From a bacterium (GTDB lineage: Bacteria > Planctomycetota > UBA1135 > UBA2386), in contig JAUILN010000009.1 of assembly GCA_030432695.1 (NCBI GenBank), positions 248,001 through 312,000 on the forward strand: DNA of 64,000 bases, given 5' to 3'. Shown here in pieces: positions 8,211 to 17,700 of this stretch. Every line of letters begins with the position of its first letter. Positions within the stretch are counted from its first letter, which is position 1. The notes under the pieces are model-generated. The model worked only from the letters and a program-made list of their open reading frames with translations. It searched no databases and was not told where the DNA came from. The translations under genes were made by a program, and so were the position numbers.

Positions 8211-9389
8211 TCAGCCGCCGAACGTCAGCTCGATCCCGGCGAACGCCTGGTGCTCGCCGTAGATGTCGTTCTCGAACGAGATCGACGGGCGGCTCGGGTT
8301 GTTGAGGTAGGAGTACTCCGCCCAGATCTTGAACTGCGGGCTGAACTCGAGCTCGATCTTCGCGCCGCCGCCGAACCAGAAGTTGTCGTCGCTCGACAGG
8401 CCGACCTCGTCGTTGGTCCGCGTGTATTGCAGGTGTGCATAGGGCGTCGTGTAGAAGCCGCCGCCCCAGTTGATCTCCGGGCCGAGCTTCGCGTCGCCCC
8501 AGTAGAAGCCCACCGGTCGCTCCGAGTTGTAGTTGTAGATCCGGTCCGAGTCGGCCGAGACTCCGCCGTCGACCAGCAGTTCCCAGGTGCCGAGGGTGGT
8601 CGGGAAGTACCACTCCATATGACCCCAGCCGCGCCAGAACGCGGTCGGCAACTTGCTCGACCAGAGACCGGTGCCGAAAGTCTTGTCGGAGTCGTTGCGC
8701 TCGTACTCGCCGCGCAGCGACACCAGGAAGCCGCCGATCGGTCGGCCGGTGCGGCGGTCGAGCTGCAGTGCCGACTGCTCGAAGTGGAGCCGACCGCCGA
8801 ACGCGTTGAAGTCGTCCGGGAGCGTGTAGCCCTCGTCGGTGGTGTCGTTCCGGTCGAAGGAGTAGCTCCGGTAGAAGGGGCCGAGTTCGAGCGTGTAGCC
8901 CTCGGCGAGTTCGGAACCGAGACCGAGGTAGGCGCTCCAGTCGGTGCCCTCGTAGCGGCCGGTCGGGATGAAGTCGTCGCCGCTGTAGAACCCCTCACGG
9001 TACCACGGGAAGTAGCGGGCGGCGAGTTCGAGGGTCGCGGTCTGGCCCGGCTGCAGCCGCTCGCGCGACGACAGGAAGGCGCCGTCGGTGCCGGCGTAGA
9101 GATCGAAGCGGGCGTCGCGGTCGGCGAACGACTCGTCTCGGTAGTGGACGAAGCCGAGTGCCGAGAAGTCCTCCTCGCGGCCCGCCGCGACGTCCTCCTC
9201 GGCCGGCGACACGTAGCTGGCAGCGGCGCGGATCTTCAGCATCGACTCGAACGGCATCGGCCGTACGCGGACGAGCTCGAGGTCGCGGAGTCCCTGGCGG
9301 GTGGCGGGGCCCTGGGCGGTGGCCTGGTGGCCGACGGCCGCCATGGCGAGCGCGAGGCAGGCCGTCAGCGGGCGGAGGAGCGGGGTCAT
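8211..9389 (-). CDS. Outer-membrane beta-barrel protein, first gene of the TRAP permease operon
   Basis: A 392-residue protein. The N-terminal signal peptide (MTPLLRPLTACLALAMAAV...ATAQ) has a likely cut after about residue 26. The rest is amphipathic beta-strand sequence, with alternating aromatics and many Tyr/Trp/Asp-Asn turns (FPWYREGFYSGDD, GRLHFEQSALQLDRRTG, KIWAEYSYLNN), ending in a final strand QAFAGIELTFGG. I do not recognise a named family; the look is porin-like. Being 10 bases upstream of dctQ, it may supply passage across the outer membrane for the TRAP substrate (inference). I chose the ATG at 9389 over an in-frame TTG three codons earlier. Confidence 0.75.
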   Translation of the reverse strand: MTPLLRPLTACLALAMAAVGHQATAQGPATRQGLRDLELVRVRPMPFESMLKIRAAASYVSPAEEDVAAGREEDFSALGFVHYRDESFADRDARFDLYAGTDGAFLSSRERLQPGQTATLELAARYFPWYREGFYSGDDFIPTGRYEGTDWSAYLGLGSELAEGYTLELGPFYRSYSFDRNDTTDEGYTLPDDFNAFGGRLHFEQSALQLDRRTGRPIGGFLVSLRGEYERNDSDKTFGTGLWSSKLPTAFWRGWGHMEWYFPTTLGTWELLVDGGVSADSDRIYNYNSERPVGFYWGDAKLGPEINWGGGFYTTPYAHLQYTRTNDEVGLSSDDNFWFGGGAKIELEFSPQFKIWAEYSYLNNPSRPSISFENDIYGEHQAFAGIELTFGG

Positions 9390-9479
9390 GGCCGGCAAAG
9401 TACCGGGCGGCGGCCCCCTGGGGAACGGCGGAGTGGTTCCCGAGGCCTACCGTCAGGGCGCGCTGCCCGGGTGGCAGGC

Positions 9480-10493
9480 TCAGGCGGCGGCGTAGGCCGA
9501 CAGCAGCCGATCGATCTCCGAGTCGACGTCGAAGCGCTTCTTGAAGTCCTCACGCATCCGGACTCCGAGGGCGCCGGCGGCCGCTCGGTTGCGGGACAGC
9601 GCCAGGATGCATTTCGCCAGCGAGTCGCTGTCGTCGAACAGCAGGCCGGTCTCGCGGTGGGTGACCAGTTCCCGGTTGCCGGGCACGTCCCGGGCGATGA
9701 CCGGGCGGCCGAGCATGCCGGCCTCCAGGATGGTGAGGCTCATCGCCTCGTCCTCGGAGGTGTTGAGCACCACGTCGGCATTCATGTAGGTCGCGCCCAT
9801 CCGCTCGGGGGCGAGTGCGGGCAGGATCCGGATCCGCGGTTCCTCGTCGCTCTCGGCGCGCAGCTGCGCGGCGTACTCCGCGTCCTGCTCCGGACCGACG
9901 ATCACCAGCTCGGCATCGACACCCTGCTCGCGCAGCGTGCGGACGATCGGTAGCGCCATGAGCTGGCCCTTGATCGGGCGGAGCGCGCCCGGGAGCAGGA
10001 TCAGCAGGCGGTTCTTCGGGATGCCGAGCGACCGGCGCAGGTCGGTGCCACCGGTCTCCAGTGGCGCGGCGCCGCGCGGCACGAGGTCGATCTTGCCCAC
10101 GGTCTCGGCGACGGACTTCTCGAGCATCGCCGCGCAGGTCGCGGTCGGCACCAGGATGCGATGGGCCTGCCGCAGGGTCTCGCAGACCAGCGGACTGCGC
10201 GCGGGATCCTTCAGGTCGACGTAGATGTCGTCGCCGCTGGTCGAGACCACCCAGGGGATTCGCAGGCCGAGGACCTGCAGGCCGCAGCGGTAGACGTCGT
10301 GCGCATGGACGAGATCCGGCTTGAAGCGTTCGATTGCGCCGGCGAACGACTGCTTGATGCCGCCTTCGTCCTCGCCACCGAGCAGCTCGCAGAGATGGCC
10401 GCGGCGCTGCAGGCCCTGGCGGTAGCGCAGCGCGGTGGCGCTCGGCCCGCGGTACAGCGCGGACGGCGACGGGGTCATCAGCAGAACCTTCAC
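9480..10493 (-). CDS. Glycosyltransferase family 4-like (GT-B fold)
   Basis: A 337-residue GT-B type glycosyltransferase. The N-terminal acceptor domain has a Gly-rich loop (SALYRGPSATALRYRQGL, 11-28) and DLVHAHDVY (60-68). The C-terminal donor domain has LLPGALRPIKG and the EX7E element (E249...E257 within SEDEAMSLTILEAG), followed by GRPVIARDVPGNREL. It probably transfers a sugar from a nucleotide-sugar donor onto an exopolysaccharide or lipid; the acceptor is unknown. It starts with GTG, preceded by AGGGA on the minus strand. The adjacent BtpA gene is 79 bases upstream on the same strand. Confidence 0.88.
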   Translation of the reverse strand: MKVLLMTPSPSALYRGPSATALRYRQGLQRRGHLCELLGGEDEGGIKQSFAGAIERFKPDLVHAHDVYRCGLQVLGLRIPWVVSTSGDDIYVDLKDPARSPLVCETLRQAHRILVPTATCAAMLEKSVAETVGKIDLVPRGAAPLETGGTDLRRSLGIPKNRLLILLPGALRPIKGQLMALPIVRTLREQGVDAELVIVGPEQDAEYAAQLRAESDEEPRIRILPALAPERMGATYMNADVVLNTSEDEAMSLTILEAGMLGRPVIARDVPGNRELVTHRETGLLFDDSDSLAKCILALSRNRAAAGALGVRMREDFKKRFDVDSEIDRLLSAYAAA

Positions 10494-10572
10494 GATTTCC
10501 CTGATCGGCCAGAAGGCGTCCCAGAATGGAGCCCGGGGCAGGGTCGGCCTGCCAACGGTCTGCTCGGGGCGT

Positions 10573-11385
10573 TCAGACCGAGTCGAGGAGTTCGCGGAGC
10601 GCCGCGACGCGGCGGACGTCGACCGGGCGGCGGACGTCGCCCTCGCGCTTCACCGCGGTGCCCACGATCGCCCCGTCGACCCGCGGCCAGAGTTCCGCGG
10701 CGTTGTCGGTCGACAGCCCTGATCCGATCCAGATCGCGAAGTCGCCGACCGCCTCGCGGACGAGGTCGACGAACGCCGCGTCGACCGGCTCGCCGGTGCG
10801 GGATCCGCTCAGCACCAGGCCGGTGGCACCCGAGCGCTCGGCGAGATCGCGCGCCGCCACGCTGACGTCGACCGGTGCCAGCGGCGCGGCGTGTTTCACC
10901 AGCAGGTCGGCGAGGATGCCGATGCCGGTCGCGCCGAGGCGCTTCTGGTAGGCGGCGAGCCGCGCGGCCTCGCCCTCGATGACGCCCTGGTCGGTGACCA
11001 TCGCGCCGGCCAGCACGTTGACCCGCACCCAGTCGGCGCCGGCGACCACTGCCGCACCGAGCGCCGCCGAGCCGTCGTTGCGCAGGCAGTTGATGCCGAT
11101 CGGCAGGCCGGTGTCGTCGTGGACCGCGCGGCCGACCACCGCCAAGGCCGCCGGGACGTCGGGCGGGACCGGATCGTCGCGCGTGCCCTTGTGGAACGGT
11201 GCGTCGCCGAAGTTCTCGACCATCAACGCATCGCAGCCGCCCTTGGCCAAGGCCCGCGCATCGGCCAGCGCGGCGTCGACCGTCTCCTCGAAGTCGCCGT
11301 GCGAGGCGCCGAGCGCGGATGGGGTGGCGCGGAGGTGGACCACGCCCATCAGGATCCGGCGCGGGCGGGAGGAGGGGTGGCTCAT
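10573..11385 (-). CDS. BtpA/SgcQ family TIM-barrel protein
   Basis: A 270-residue protein with the family signatures ILMGVVHLRATP (near 11), GGCDALMVENFGDAPF, GINCLRNDG, GADWVRVNVLAGA, GILADLLVKHAAPL and GLVLSGSRTGEPVD. BtpA is known from cyanobacteria, where it is needed to accumulate photosystem I; SgcQ-like relatives occur in sugar-utilisation clusters. No photosynthesis gene is nearby, so the molecular function here is unknown, and a (beta-alpha)8 enzyme role is likely. I chose the ATG at 11385. Its start codon faces that of the divergent arylsulfotransferase-like gene, which begins 55 bases away. Confidence 0.8.
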   Translation of the reverse strand: MSHPSSRPRRILMGVVHLRATPSALGASHGDFEETVDAALADARALAKGGCDALMVENFGDAPFHKGTRDDPVPPDVPAALAVVGRAVHDDTGLPIGINCLRNDGSAALGAAVVAGADWVRVNVLAGAMVTDQGVIEGEAARLAAYQKRLGATGIGILADLLVKHAAPLAPVDVSVAARDLAERSGATGLVLSGSRTGEPVDAAFVDLVREAVGDFAIWIGSGLSTDNAAELWPRVDGAIVGTAVKREGDVRRPVDVRRVAALRELLDSV

Positions 11386-11440
11386 GGCGCTCACGTTATC
11401 GGGTGTCGTGTCGATCGCCGCGCGGATACCGTCGCCGCCG

Positions 11441-12754
11441 ATGGCCGGCCAAGACCGCGTGCCCCGGATCGTCTTCGGACTGTCCCTCCTGTTCCTGGTG
11501 CTGTTGTTCGGCATCGCGTCGACGCACTTCGGCTTCTTCCCCGGACCGCAGTTGGCCGGCGCGATGCAGCAGGGCACGTCGTTGTTCGCCATGGGCGAAC
11601 GGAACGTCCACCTCGTGCCGGTGCGGCACGCCGAGGCCGGAGTGCAGGCACCGCAGCCGGGGAAGATCGCCGCGGGGCTGACGCTGGTCACGTCGTTGTG
11701 GGACGACCTCGGCGGGATCGCCGGCGCGCGGCTGCTCGACGCCAAAGGCGAGGTCCTGCACACCTGGCCGGTCGATCCGGAGACGATCTGGGCCGAGGAG
11801 CCCTACACCGACAGCGTCGCCGGGCAGTTCCGGACCCGCGGCAACTACCTCCACGGCTCTTACCTGTTCGCCGACAGCGGCGACCTGGTGGTGAACGTCG
11901 AGTTCCAGGGGCTGGTGCGGATGCGGGCCGATGGCGAGGTGGTGTGGACCCTGAACCGCCGCACCCACCACTCGATCGACCGGGCCGACGACGGTTCGTT
12001 CTGGGTCAGCGCCGCGCGGATGGTCGACGACCAGGCAGATGCGTTGGCGCGCTTCCCGGGCCTCGCGACGCCGCTGGTCGAAGACCTCTTGCTGCGCGTT
12101 TCGGCCGACGGCGAGGTCTTGCAGGAGATCAGCATGCTCGAGGTGCTGTTCGCGTCGCGCTACCGCGCCTGCGTCGGCCAGCCCGCCAGCCCCGCGGCGG
12201 CCAGCGGCGACGTGCTGCACCTCAACGACGTCGAGTCGCTGCCGGCGGCACTCGCCGACGAGTACCCGCTGTTCGAGGTCGGCGACCTGCTGGTCTCGCT
12301 GCGTGATCTGCACATGGTGCTGGTCCTCCATCCGCAGTCCGGCGAGATCCGCTGGATGGAGGACTCCCTGTGGATGCGCCAGCACGACCCCGACTTCGCC
12401 GGTGATGGCTGGATCACGCTGTTCGACAATAACCCCGATGAGTTCGACGGCGCATTGCGCGGCGGCAGCAAGATCGTCCGGATCCGCCCGCACACCGGCG
12501 AGTTCGAGGCCGTCCATCCCACGAAGCCTGGTGCTGCGTCGTTCTTCACCAAGGTGGGCGGCAAGCAGCAGCGGCTGGCGAACGGCAACCTGCTGCTGAC
12601 CGAGGCGCAGGGCGGGCGGGTGCTGGAGGTCGATCCAGCGGGCGCGCTGGTGTGGGAGTGGGTGAAGGAGCCCGAGTCCGACGGCGAGGTCGTGGCGGAG
12701 GTGATGGAGGGGACGCGGTACGCGGTCGAGCCGGCGGAAGTCCGCGCCTGGTGA
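11441..12754 (+). CDS. Arylsulfotransferase (ASST)-like propeller protein, membrane-anchored
   Basis: A 437-residue protein. An N-terminal hydrophobic stretch (VFGLSLLFLVLLFGIA) should act as signal anchor. The remainder resembles ASST-type six-bladed propellers: RLLDAKGEVLHTWPVD, GNYLHGSYLFADSGDLVVNV, GEVVWTLNRRTHHSIDRADD and TLFDNNPDEFDG, ending in LANGNLLLTEAQGGRVLEVD and VWEWVKEP. Family enzymes move sulfate between phenolic esters without PAPS; many homologues are uncharacterised, so catalysis is not assured. I chose the ATG at 11441; an in-frame ATG at 11384 overlaps the divergent BtpA start codon and adds 19 residues before the anchor. Confidence 0.75.
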   Translation: MAGQDRVPRIVFGLSLLFLVLLFGIASTHFGFFPGPQLAGAMQQGTSLFAMGERNVHLVPVRHAEAGVQAPQPGKIAAGLTLVTSLWDDLGGIAGARLLDAKGEVLHTWPVDPETIWAEEPYTDSVAGQFRTRGNYLHGSYLFADSGDLVVNVEFQGLVRMRADGEVVWTLNRRTHHSIDRADDGSFWVSAARMVDDQADALARFPGLATPLVEDLLLRVSADGEVLQEISMLEVLFASRYRACVGQPASPAAASGDVLHLNDVESLPAALADEYPLFEVGDLLVSLRDLHMVLVLHPQSGEIRWMEDSLWMRQHDPDFAGDGWITLFDNNPDEFDGALRGGSKIVRIRPHTGEFEAVHPTKPGAASFFTKVGGKQQRLANGNLLLTEAQGGRVLEVDPAGALVWEWVKEPESDGEVVAEVMEGTRYAVEPAEVRAW

Positions 12755-13017
12755 AGCCATCGAGCGGCGTCCTGCGGATCCGTGAGTCCGGCTGTCTGCT
12801 CGCACGACGTACGAGCAGCTCCTCGGTCAACGCCCAAGAACCTGCCCGAATTGAAATCAGCACCCGCGTGACGCGTGACGGATGCTCGGACGTCGTCGAA
12901 GTGAAGCGGGGCGTCGATCCCGAACTCGACGCCCTGCATGACCAGTTCGCCGCGGTTTGGCAGCTTCGCGCGGCGCACTATCAGCACCTGATTGGTTACT
13001 TCGAACTCTCGCGCTGA
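12751..13017 (+). CDS. Possible small ORF or gene remnant (88 residues)
   Basis: A GTG at 12751 overlaps the previous stop (GTGA), and the frame stays open for 88 codons. The second half (VEVKRGVDPELDALHDQFAA... ending HLIGYFELSR) has a protein-like helical composition and sensible codon use from about 12850. The first half looks poorer. I recognise no family. It may be a small gene translated by coupling, a decayed gene, or chance. Confidence 0.25.
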   Translation: MKPSSGVLRIRESGCLLARRTSSSSVNAQEPARIEISTRVTRDGCSDVVEVKRGVDPELDALHDQFAAVWQLRAAHYQHLIGYFELSR

Positions 13018-13132
13018 CTGCGCTGGTTCGGTCGTTCTGTGCACGTTACGTGGACGACGTCGTATACGGTTCGGCGGCGCAGCACCCCGGGATCCCTGTC
13101 CGGCGCAACGCCAACCTCCGTATTCCCTCTCG
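12755..13132. other. Gap of 378 bases with no firm gene
   Basis: Apart from the weak small ORF, this holds short direct repeats (CGCGTGACGCGTGACGG near 12867) and the promoter region for the next gene. I saw no terminator with a T run and no tRNA or riboswitch fold. Confidence 0.4.
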
Positions 13133-14509
13133 ATGCGACGCGTCCTCTTCGTTTGCTGCATTTCGATCCTGGTCGCCGTCGCTCATGCCCAGGAGACGGC
13201 GACCCTTCGCCTCGACCTGCAGGGCCGGCTGCTGCGCCTCGATCCGGCAGGCGAGTTCGTGGCCGTGTTCGCAGACGGCCTCGAGGATCTCCGCCGCGGC
13301 GAGTCGCTGATGGGTTGGGCCCTCGCGCTCGACCCGGGACCGAGCCTGGCGGCGAGCAGCGACTGTGGGTGGTTCTTCGAGCGACTGGGTGAGGACCGCG
13401 AGGAGCTGTTGGCGGGACTCGACCGCCTGCCGTCGCCGGCCGCGCCCCACGCGCAGCGGGCGCGCTTCGCCATGCGCGTCGCGGCCCTCGAGGGGCTCGG
13501 CGGGGCGGTGGCCGAGAGTGCCTTCGAGGAGCTCGAGGGTTCCGACGACCGATCCATCCGGCTCGCCGCGACCGAGGCTCTCGCCCGGCAGCGCGGAGAG
13601 CCCAGCGCGCGCGGACTCGAGGAGAACGCGTTCGTGGCCCTGGTCCGGGAGTGCCCGTCGCTGCCCCACGCCGTCGCGGTCGTCGAGCACCCGCGGCTGC
13701 CGCGGCCCGACGCGCTGCGGCGGACCCTGCGCCGGATCGACGCTGCCCGGGCCGGGCTTTCGGACGACCCCGTGCGCGCCCTGGCAGAACTCGACCGCGC
13801 CGCGTTCTACGGCTACGAGGTGGAACGCCGCTTCGGTCCCGCGCGGATCGACGCGACCGTGATCCTCGTCTGGTTGTCCGGCCGGACCGGCCGCGGGGCG
13901 CTGCGCGCCTCCATGCTGGGTGAGTTCGACCTCGACTCGATCGAGCAGGGTCTCGTCGCCGACGGGGTGGAGCACGAGCGGGAAGGAGACCTGCTGCGAC
14001 TCGAGATCGATGGGGCCTGGACGCTGCGCGTCCAGCCCGACCGCTGCACCCTCGACGACGAGGTCATGGCCTTGACGCCGCTCGGTGGCACGCTGCTCGG
14101 CGATCGGGACCTCGAACGGGTGCAGGCTTCGCTCGCGGACTGCGCCGACCATCCGATTCGCGCGGCCTACCTGCACATCCCCGCCGGCGCGTTCGGGCCG
14201 GGGCTGCAGTTCGGCAACCTCCTGCCCTTCTCGATCGGACTGACCCCGGGATGGACGGACCAAAGTCCGTGTCGCGCCGACCTGCATTTCGCGCGGGAAG
14301 CCGCGGCAACCGTGGTGGAGGGACAGCTCCGCAGTCTGGTCCGCGCTCTCGATCCGCTGGTCGACGACGACGTGTTGCCGCCGTCGGTGCTCGACCAGGC
14401 GGAGCGGGTGGAGATCGTGCGCGACGGGGCCAGGCTCCGGCTCACGGTGCCATTCCAGGAACCCGACGACGAGTTGGTCGATGCGCTCGCGGCGCTGCGT
14501 GGGGGGTGA
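13133..14509 (+). CDS. Secreted protein of unknown function with a HEAT-like segment
   Basis: A 458-residue protein. The ATG at 13133 gives a clean signal peptide (MRRVLFVCCISILVAVAHA, then Gln-Glu), which decided the start; the frame is open upstream but lacks a good signal. Residues about 100-150 (AMRVAALEGLGGAV..., SIRLAATEALARQRGE) resemble one or two HEAT-type helical repeats. The rest is mixed, with acidic patches and few Cys. No catalytic motif is recognisable. It converges with the large lipoprotein gene across a 199-base gap containing an inverted repeat. Confidence 0.6.
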   Translation: MRRVLFVCCISILVAVAHAQETATLRLDLQGRLLRLDPAGEFVAVFADGLEDLRRGESLMGWALALDPGPSLAASSDCGWFFERLGEDREELLAGLDRLPSPAAPHAQRARFAMRVAALEGLGGAVAESAFEELEGSDDRSIRLAATEALARQRGEPSARGLEENAFVALVRECPSLPHAVAVVEHPRLPRPDALRRTLRRIDAARAGLSDDPVRALAELDRAAFYGYEVERRFGPARIDATVILVWLSGRTGRGALRASMLGEFDLDSIEQGLVADGVEHEREGDLLRLEIDGAWTLRVQPDRCTLDDEVMALTPLGGTLLGDRDLERVQASLADCADHPIRAAYLHIPAGAFGPGLQFGNLLPFSIGLTPGWTDQSPCRADLHFAREAAATVVEGQLRSLVRALDPLVDDDVLPPSVLDQAERVEIVRDGARLRLTVPFQEPDDELVDALAALRGG

Positions 14510-14528
14510 GGGTGCGGGGGGTGAAAGG

Positions 14529-14640
14529 GTGAACGGTTGGGCCGGGTCGAACCCTCGCGCCATCGAGGCGCCTCGAACGATAGGAACACGACCTCGGGCC
14601 GCTCGCGCGGCGGCTGCATCGACCCGGCCTGACCGTTCAC
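14529..14640. repeat. 22-base inverted repeat pair (arms 14529-14550 and 14619-14640), REP-like
   Basis: The left arm runs GTGAACGGT, TG, GGCCGGGTCGA. The right arm, TCGACCCGGCC, TG, ACCGTTCAC, is its reverse complement except at two central bases. The 68-base loop holds a perfect 14-base palindrome TCGAGGCGCCTCGA (14563-14576). It lies between two convergent stop codons. The right arm shares the 13-mer TCGACCCGGCCTG with the repeats at 21255-21365. Confidence 0.75.
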
Positions 14641-14708
14641 GCTCTGGCTCGCTCGACCGATACGCGCCCGATCTCAGTCACCTCCGAGACCATCGGTGGG
14701 CGCGGGCT

Positions 14709-17700
14709 TCAGTTGCCGAACCAGGCGGGGGGCACGACGGCACGCGTCAGCCCACCGCCCGTCACGCGGAGCACACCCTGCACGCAGCACGGGCAGGCGT
14801 CCCCGATCGCGATGCGCAGCGCGTGCGGTCCAGCGGTGAAATGGGTGGGTTGGCTCTGCGCAGTCGCGACGCGACAACCGCTGCTGATCAGGATCAGGCT
14901 CTGGCCGTCGATCTGCAGCGTGACCTGATCGTCGAGATCGACGAAGAACACGTAGTCGTCGTCGACCGGGAAGTTGATGACCCCTTCGACCACGAAGGCG
15001 AAGTTGTCGCTGCTTCCCGGCGATCGGAATCCGATGTCGTCGCCGCCGGGAGCGGACGAGGAGCCGGCCGCGACCCCGTCGAGGCCGCGATGTCGGACGA
15101 ACGCGCCCGATCCGTCGGAGAAGTCCACGTTGGGTACGACCGCGATCTCGGTCTGCTGGGCCGGTTGGCCGGAGCGCAACACCGTGAACGTCTCCGCCGG
15201 GCGACCGGCAAAGAAGTCCACCAGCGCGGAGGACGTCCAGCTACCGAACATCCGCATCCGGAGTCCGTCGACCGCTTCGAAGCGGATGCTCCAAGGCACC
15301 AGCGCGTTTCCAGCCGAGTCGGCGATCGCATCGGACAGCGTGAAACGGTAGGGGCCCTCGCTGAGCGGCTCGAGACTCGCCCAGGTCGCCGTCTGCAGGA
15401 TCGGGTCGTAGCGCACCTGGTCCGAGAGGGTCACCATCTCGTCGTCGGTCGTATCGAGGACACCGTCGGCGCCGGCGGCGGTCAGCAACGCGGCGTCTCG
15501 CGTCAACGTCGTCTCCGTGACCGGCTCCGAGAACGTCACCGCAGCGACGAGTACCTGTCCCACCGCCCAGGTGCCGTTGTCCCGCGGTGCAGAATCGAGC
15601 ACCTCGGGCGGGGTGGCGTCGGGCCCGACCTGCAGCACGATCGGTGCGGTTTCGGTGTCGTTTCCTGCCGTGTCGTAGGCCCGGGCCGAAAGCGTCAGCT
15701 CGGTTGCCGCCGAGGTGCTCGGCGCGAAGACGCTGGTCTCGAACGGATAGCTGTTGTCGGTGCGCAGGAGTTCGCCATCGACGAAGAAGTCGACGGCCCG
15801 GACCTGGACGTCGTCCGCGACGGCCGCTCGTGCGAGGACGAGCGCGCCCTCTTCGACCATGGACTCCGGCTCCGTCACCAGATCGATCGCAGGCGGAACG
15901 TCTGCGAGGTCGAGATCGCGGTATCGGAACGCGAGCAGTTTGCCGCGGCGGTCCGCCATGTAGGCGATTCCGTCGTAGCTGACGATCGACCAGGGCTCGG
16001 CATCCGCGAGCAGGTCGTCGCCGAAGCGGCGCAGGAACGTGCCGGGCTGGTGTGGCGAGCGGAGGTCGTACAGGTGTAGGTCGGTGTCGACGTCGGCCAG
16101 GCGATTCGGGCTGACGACTCCCAGCCCGAATCCGCTGCCGTCCAAGACCAACTGCCGCCAGCCGCGCTGCTGTGTGTCGGTCGCGGCAACCAGTGTTGGT
16201 CGGGAGGGATCGTCGGTCAGATCGAGGTAGACGAAGCCGTTGACGTGCGTCGCGACCAGCCCTTCACTGCCCGCGAACAGGCGCTGGAATTCCGACCGCT
16301 GGAGTGCGGTTCGATGGACCTCGGCCATCGCGAGGCCCGATCGCCGCAGGACGACTACTGCATCGTCCGCGAGCGCGTAGATCAGCTCGCCGCGGAACTG
16401 GACGTCGCGGACCTCCTGACCGATCGACTGGTTGCCGAGTTCCGTCGCGGTGCCGAGATCGACCAGGGAGATCCGGCCCGAGTCGGTGCCGGCATACGCG
16501 AACCCGGACGGTGACGCCGCCACGGCGCGCACGTCGCCGATCTGCAGGACTCCCAGCAAGGCGGCCGTGCCTGGCACCGAGAGGTCGTAGACGGCGAGCC
16601 CGGCGGTGCTGGCGGCGACCGCGAGACGGTCCGTGCTGCAGGCGACTCGCGTCGCGGCGGCGGGAGTCGGGGCCCTGGCGATCCGCACGGGGTCCAGGCC
16701 TTGGTAGGCGTTGAAGATCTCGATGCCGGAGTCTCCGAGCGCCACGGCAACGGCGCCGTCGAGTGCGCAGACATCGAGTGCCGGACCGCCGGTGTCGACC
16801 TCCGCGAGCAGGCCGACCGCCCCCGCGTTGCCGTCGTTGGGGTCGGTGCCTGCGTGGACCTCGTCACCGTCGTTGGTGCCGTCTCCGTCGGTGTCGGCAA
16901 CGGTGGGGTCGGCGCGATAGATCGGTTCGACGATGTCGGGGAGACCGTCCTGATCGGTGTCCATGGCCTCCGACGCGGGGCCGAGGATCATCCGGGGGAA
17001 ACGGGTCGGTCGTCCTTCCTCCGCGGATCGGTCGATCGTCACCGCGAGTTGTCGGGACGTCGGATCGTAGAGCCGGATCCGGTAGTCGGTCCTGGACGGC
17101 AGCAAGATGCGGAGCGCGCCCGAACTCGAGCTGCTGCCGCGCCGCATCCCGAGCGGATCGTCCACCGGTGCCTCGACGAGATAGTCGAAGCGCACGTTGC
17201 GGGTCCGAGTGCTCACCTCGCCGGACAGCTCACCCAGTGCGACCGAGACCTCCCGGCTCAGGATCAGGTTCTCGAGGTAGCCGGTCTGGAGCCACGTGGT
17301 CAGCGTCTCGCCGTCCGCCTCGCTCGGGATGGCGGCCTGCACGTCCCGCAGGAGTTGCCGCAGTTCCTCCGCCTCGTCGGGCGTGATGACGTCGCCACCC
17401 GAGAGCGCGGTCTGTCGATCGAGGAACTCGCAGACCCGGATCAACAGCCGGTTCAGCGCGGTCATCGCGGCGGCCCGTATGCCGTCTTCGAGGTAGCGAT
17501 CGAGAGCGTCCACGGCATCGCGGGCGGCTGCGGCGTAGGGGCGAGCGCGGCCGATCAATGCGCAGGCCTGGTCCTGGCCGATGATGTCGGTGCAGTCGCG
17601 GTATTCGTCACACAGCCGCTCCATCTCGGCGATGATTCCGTCCAGGCAGCGGACCACCGCCACGGCACGGCCGGTCGTCACGTCCTTGCCGCAATTGATC

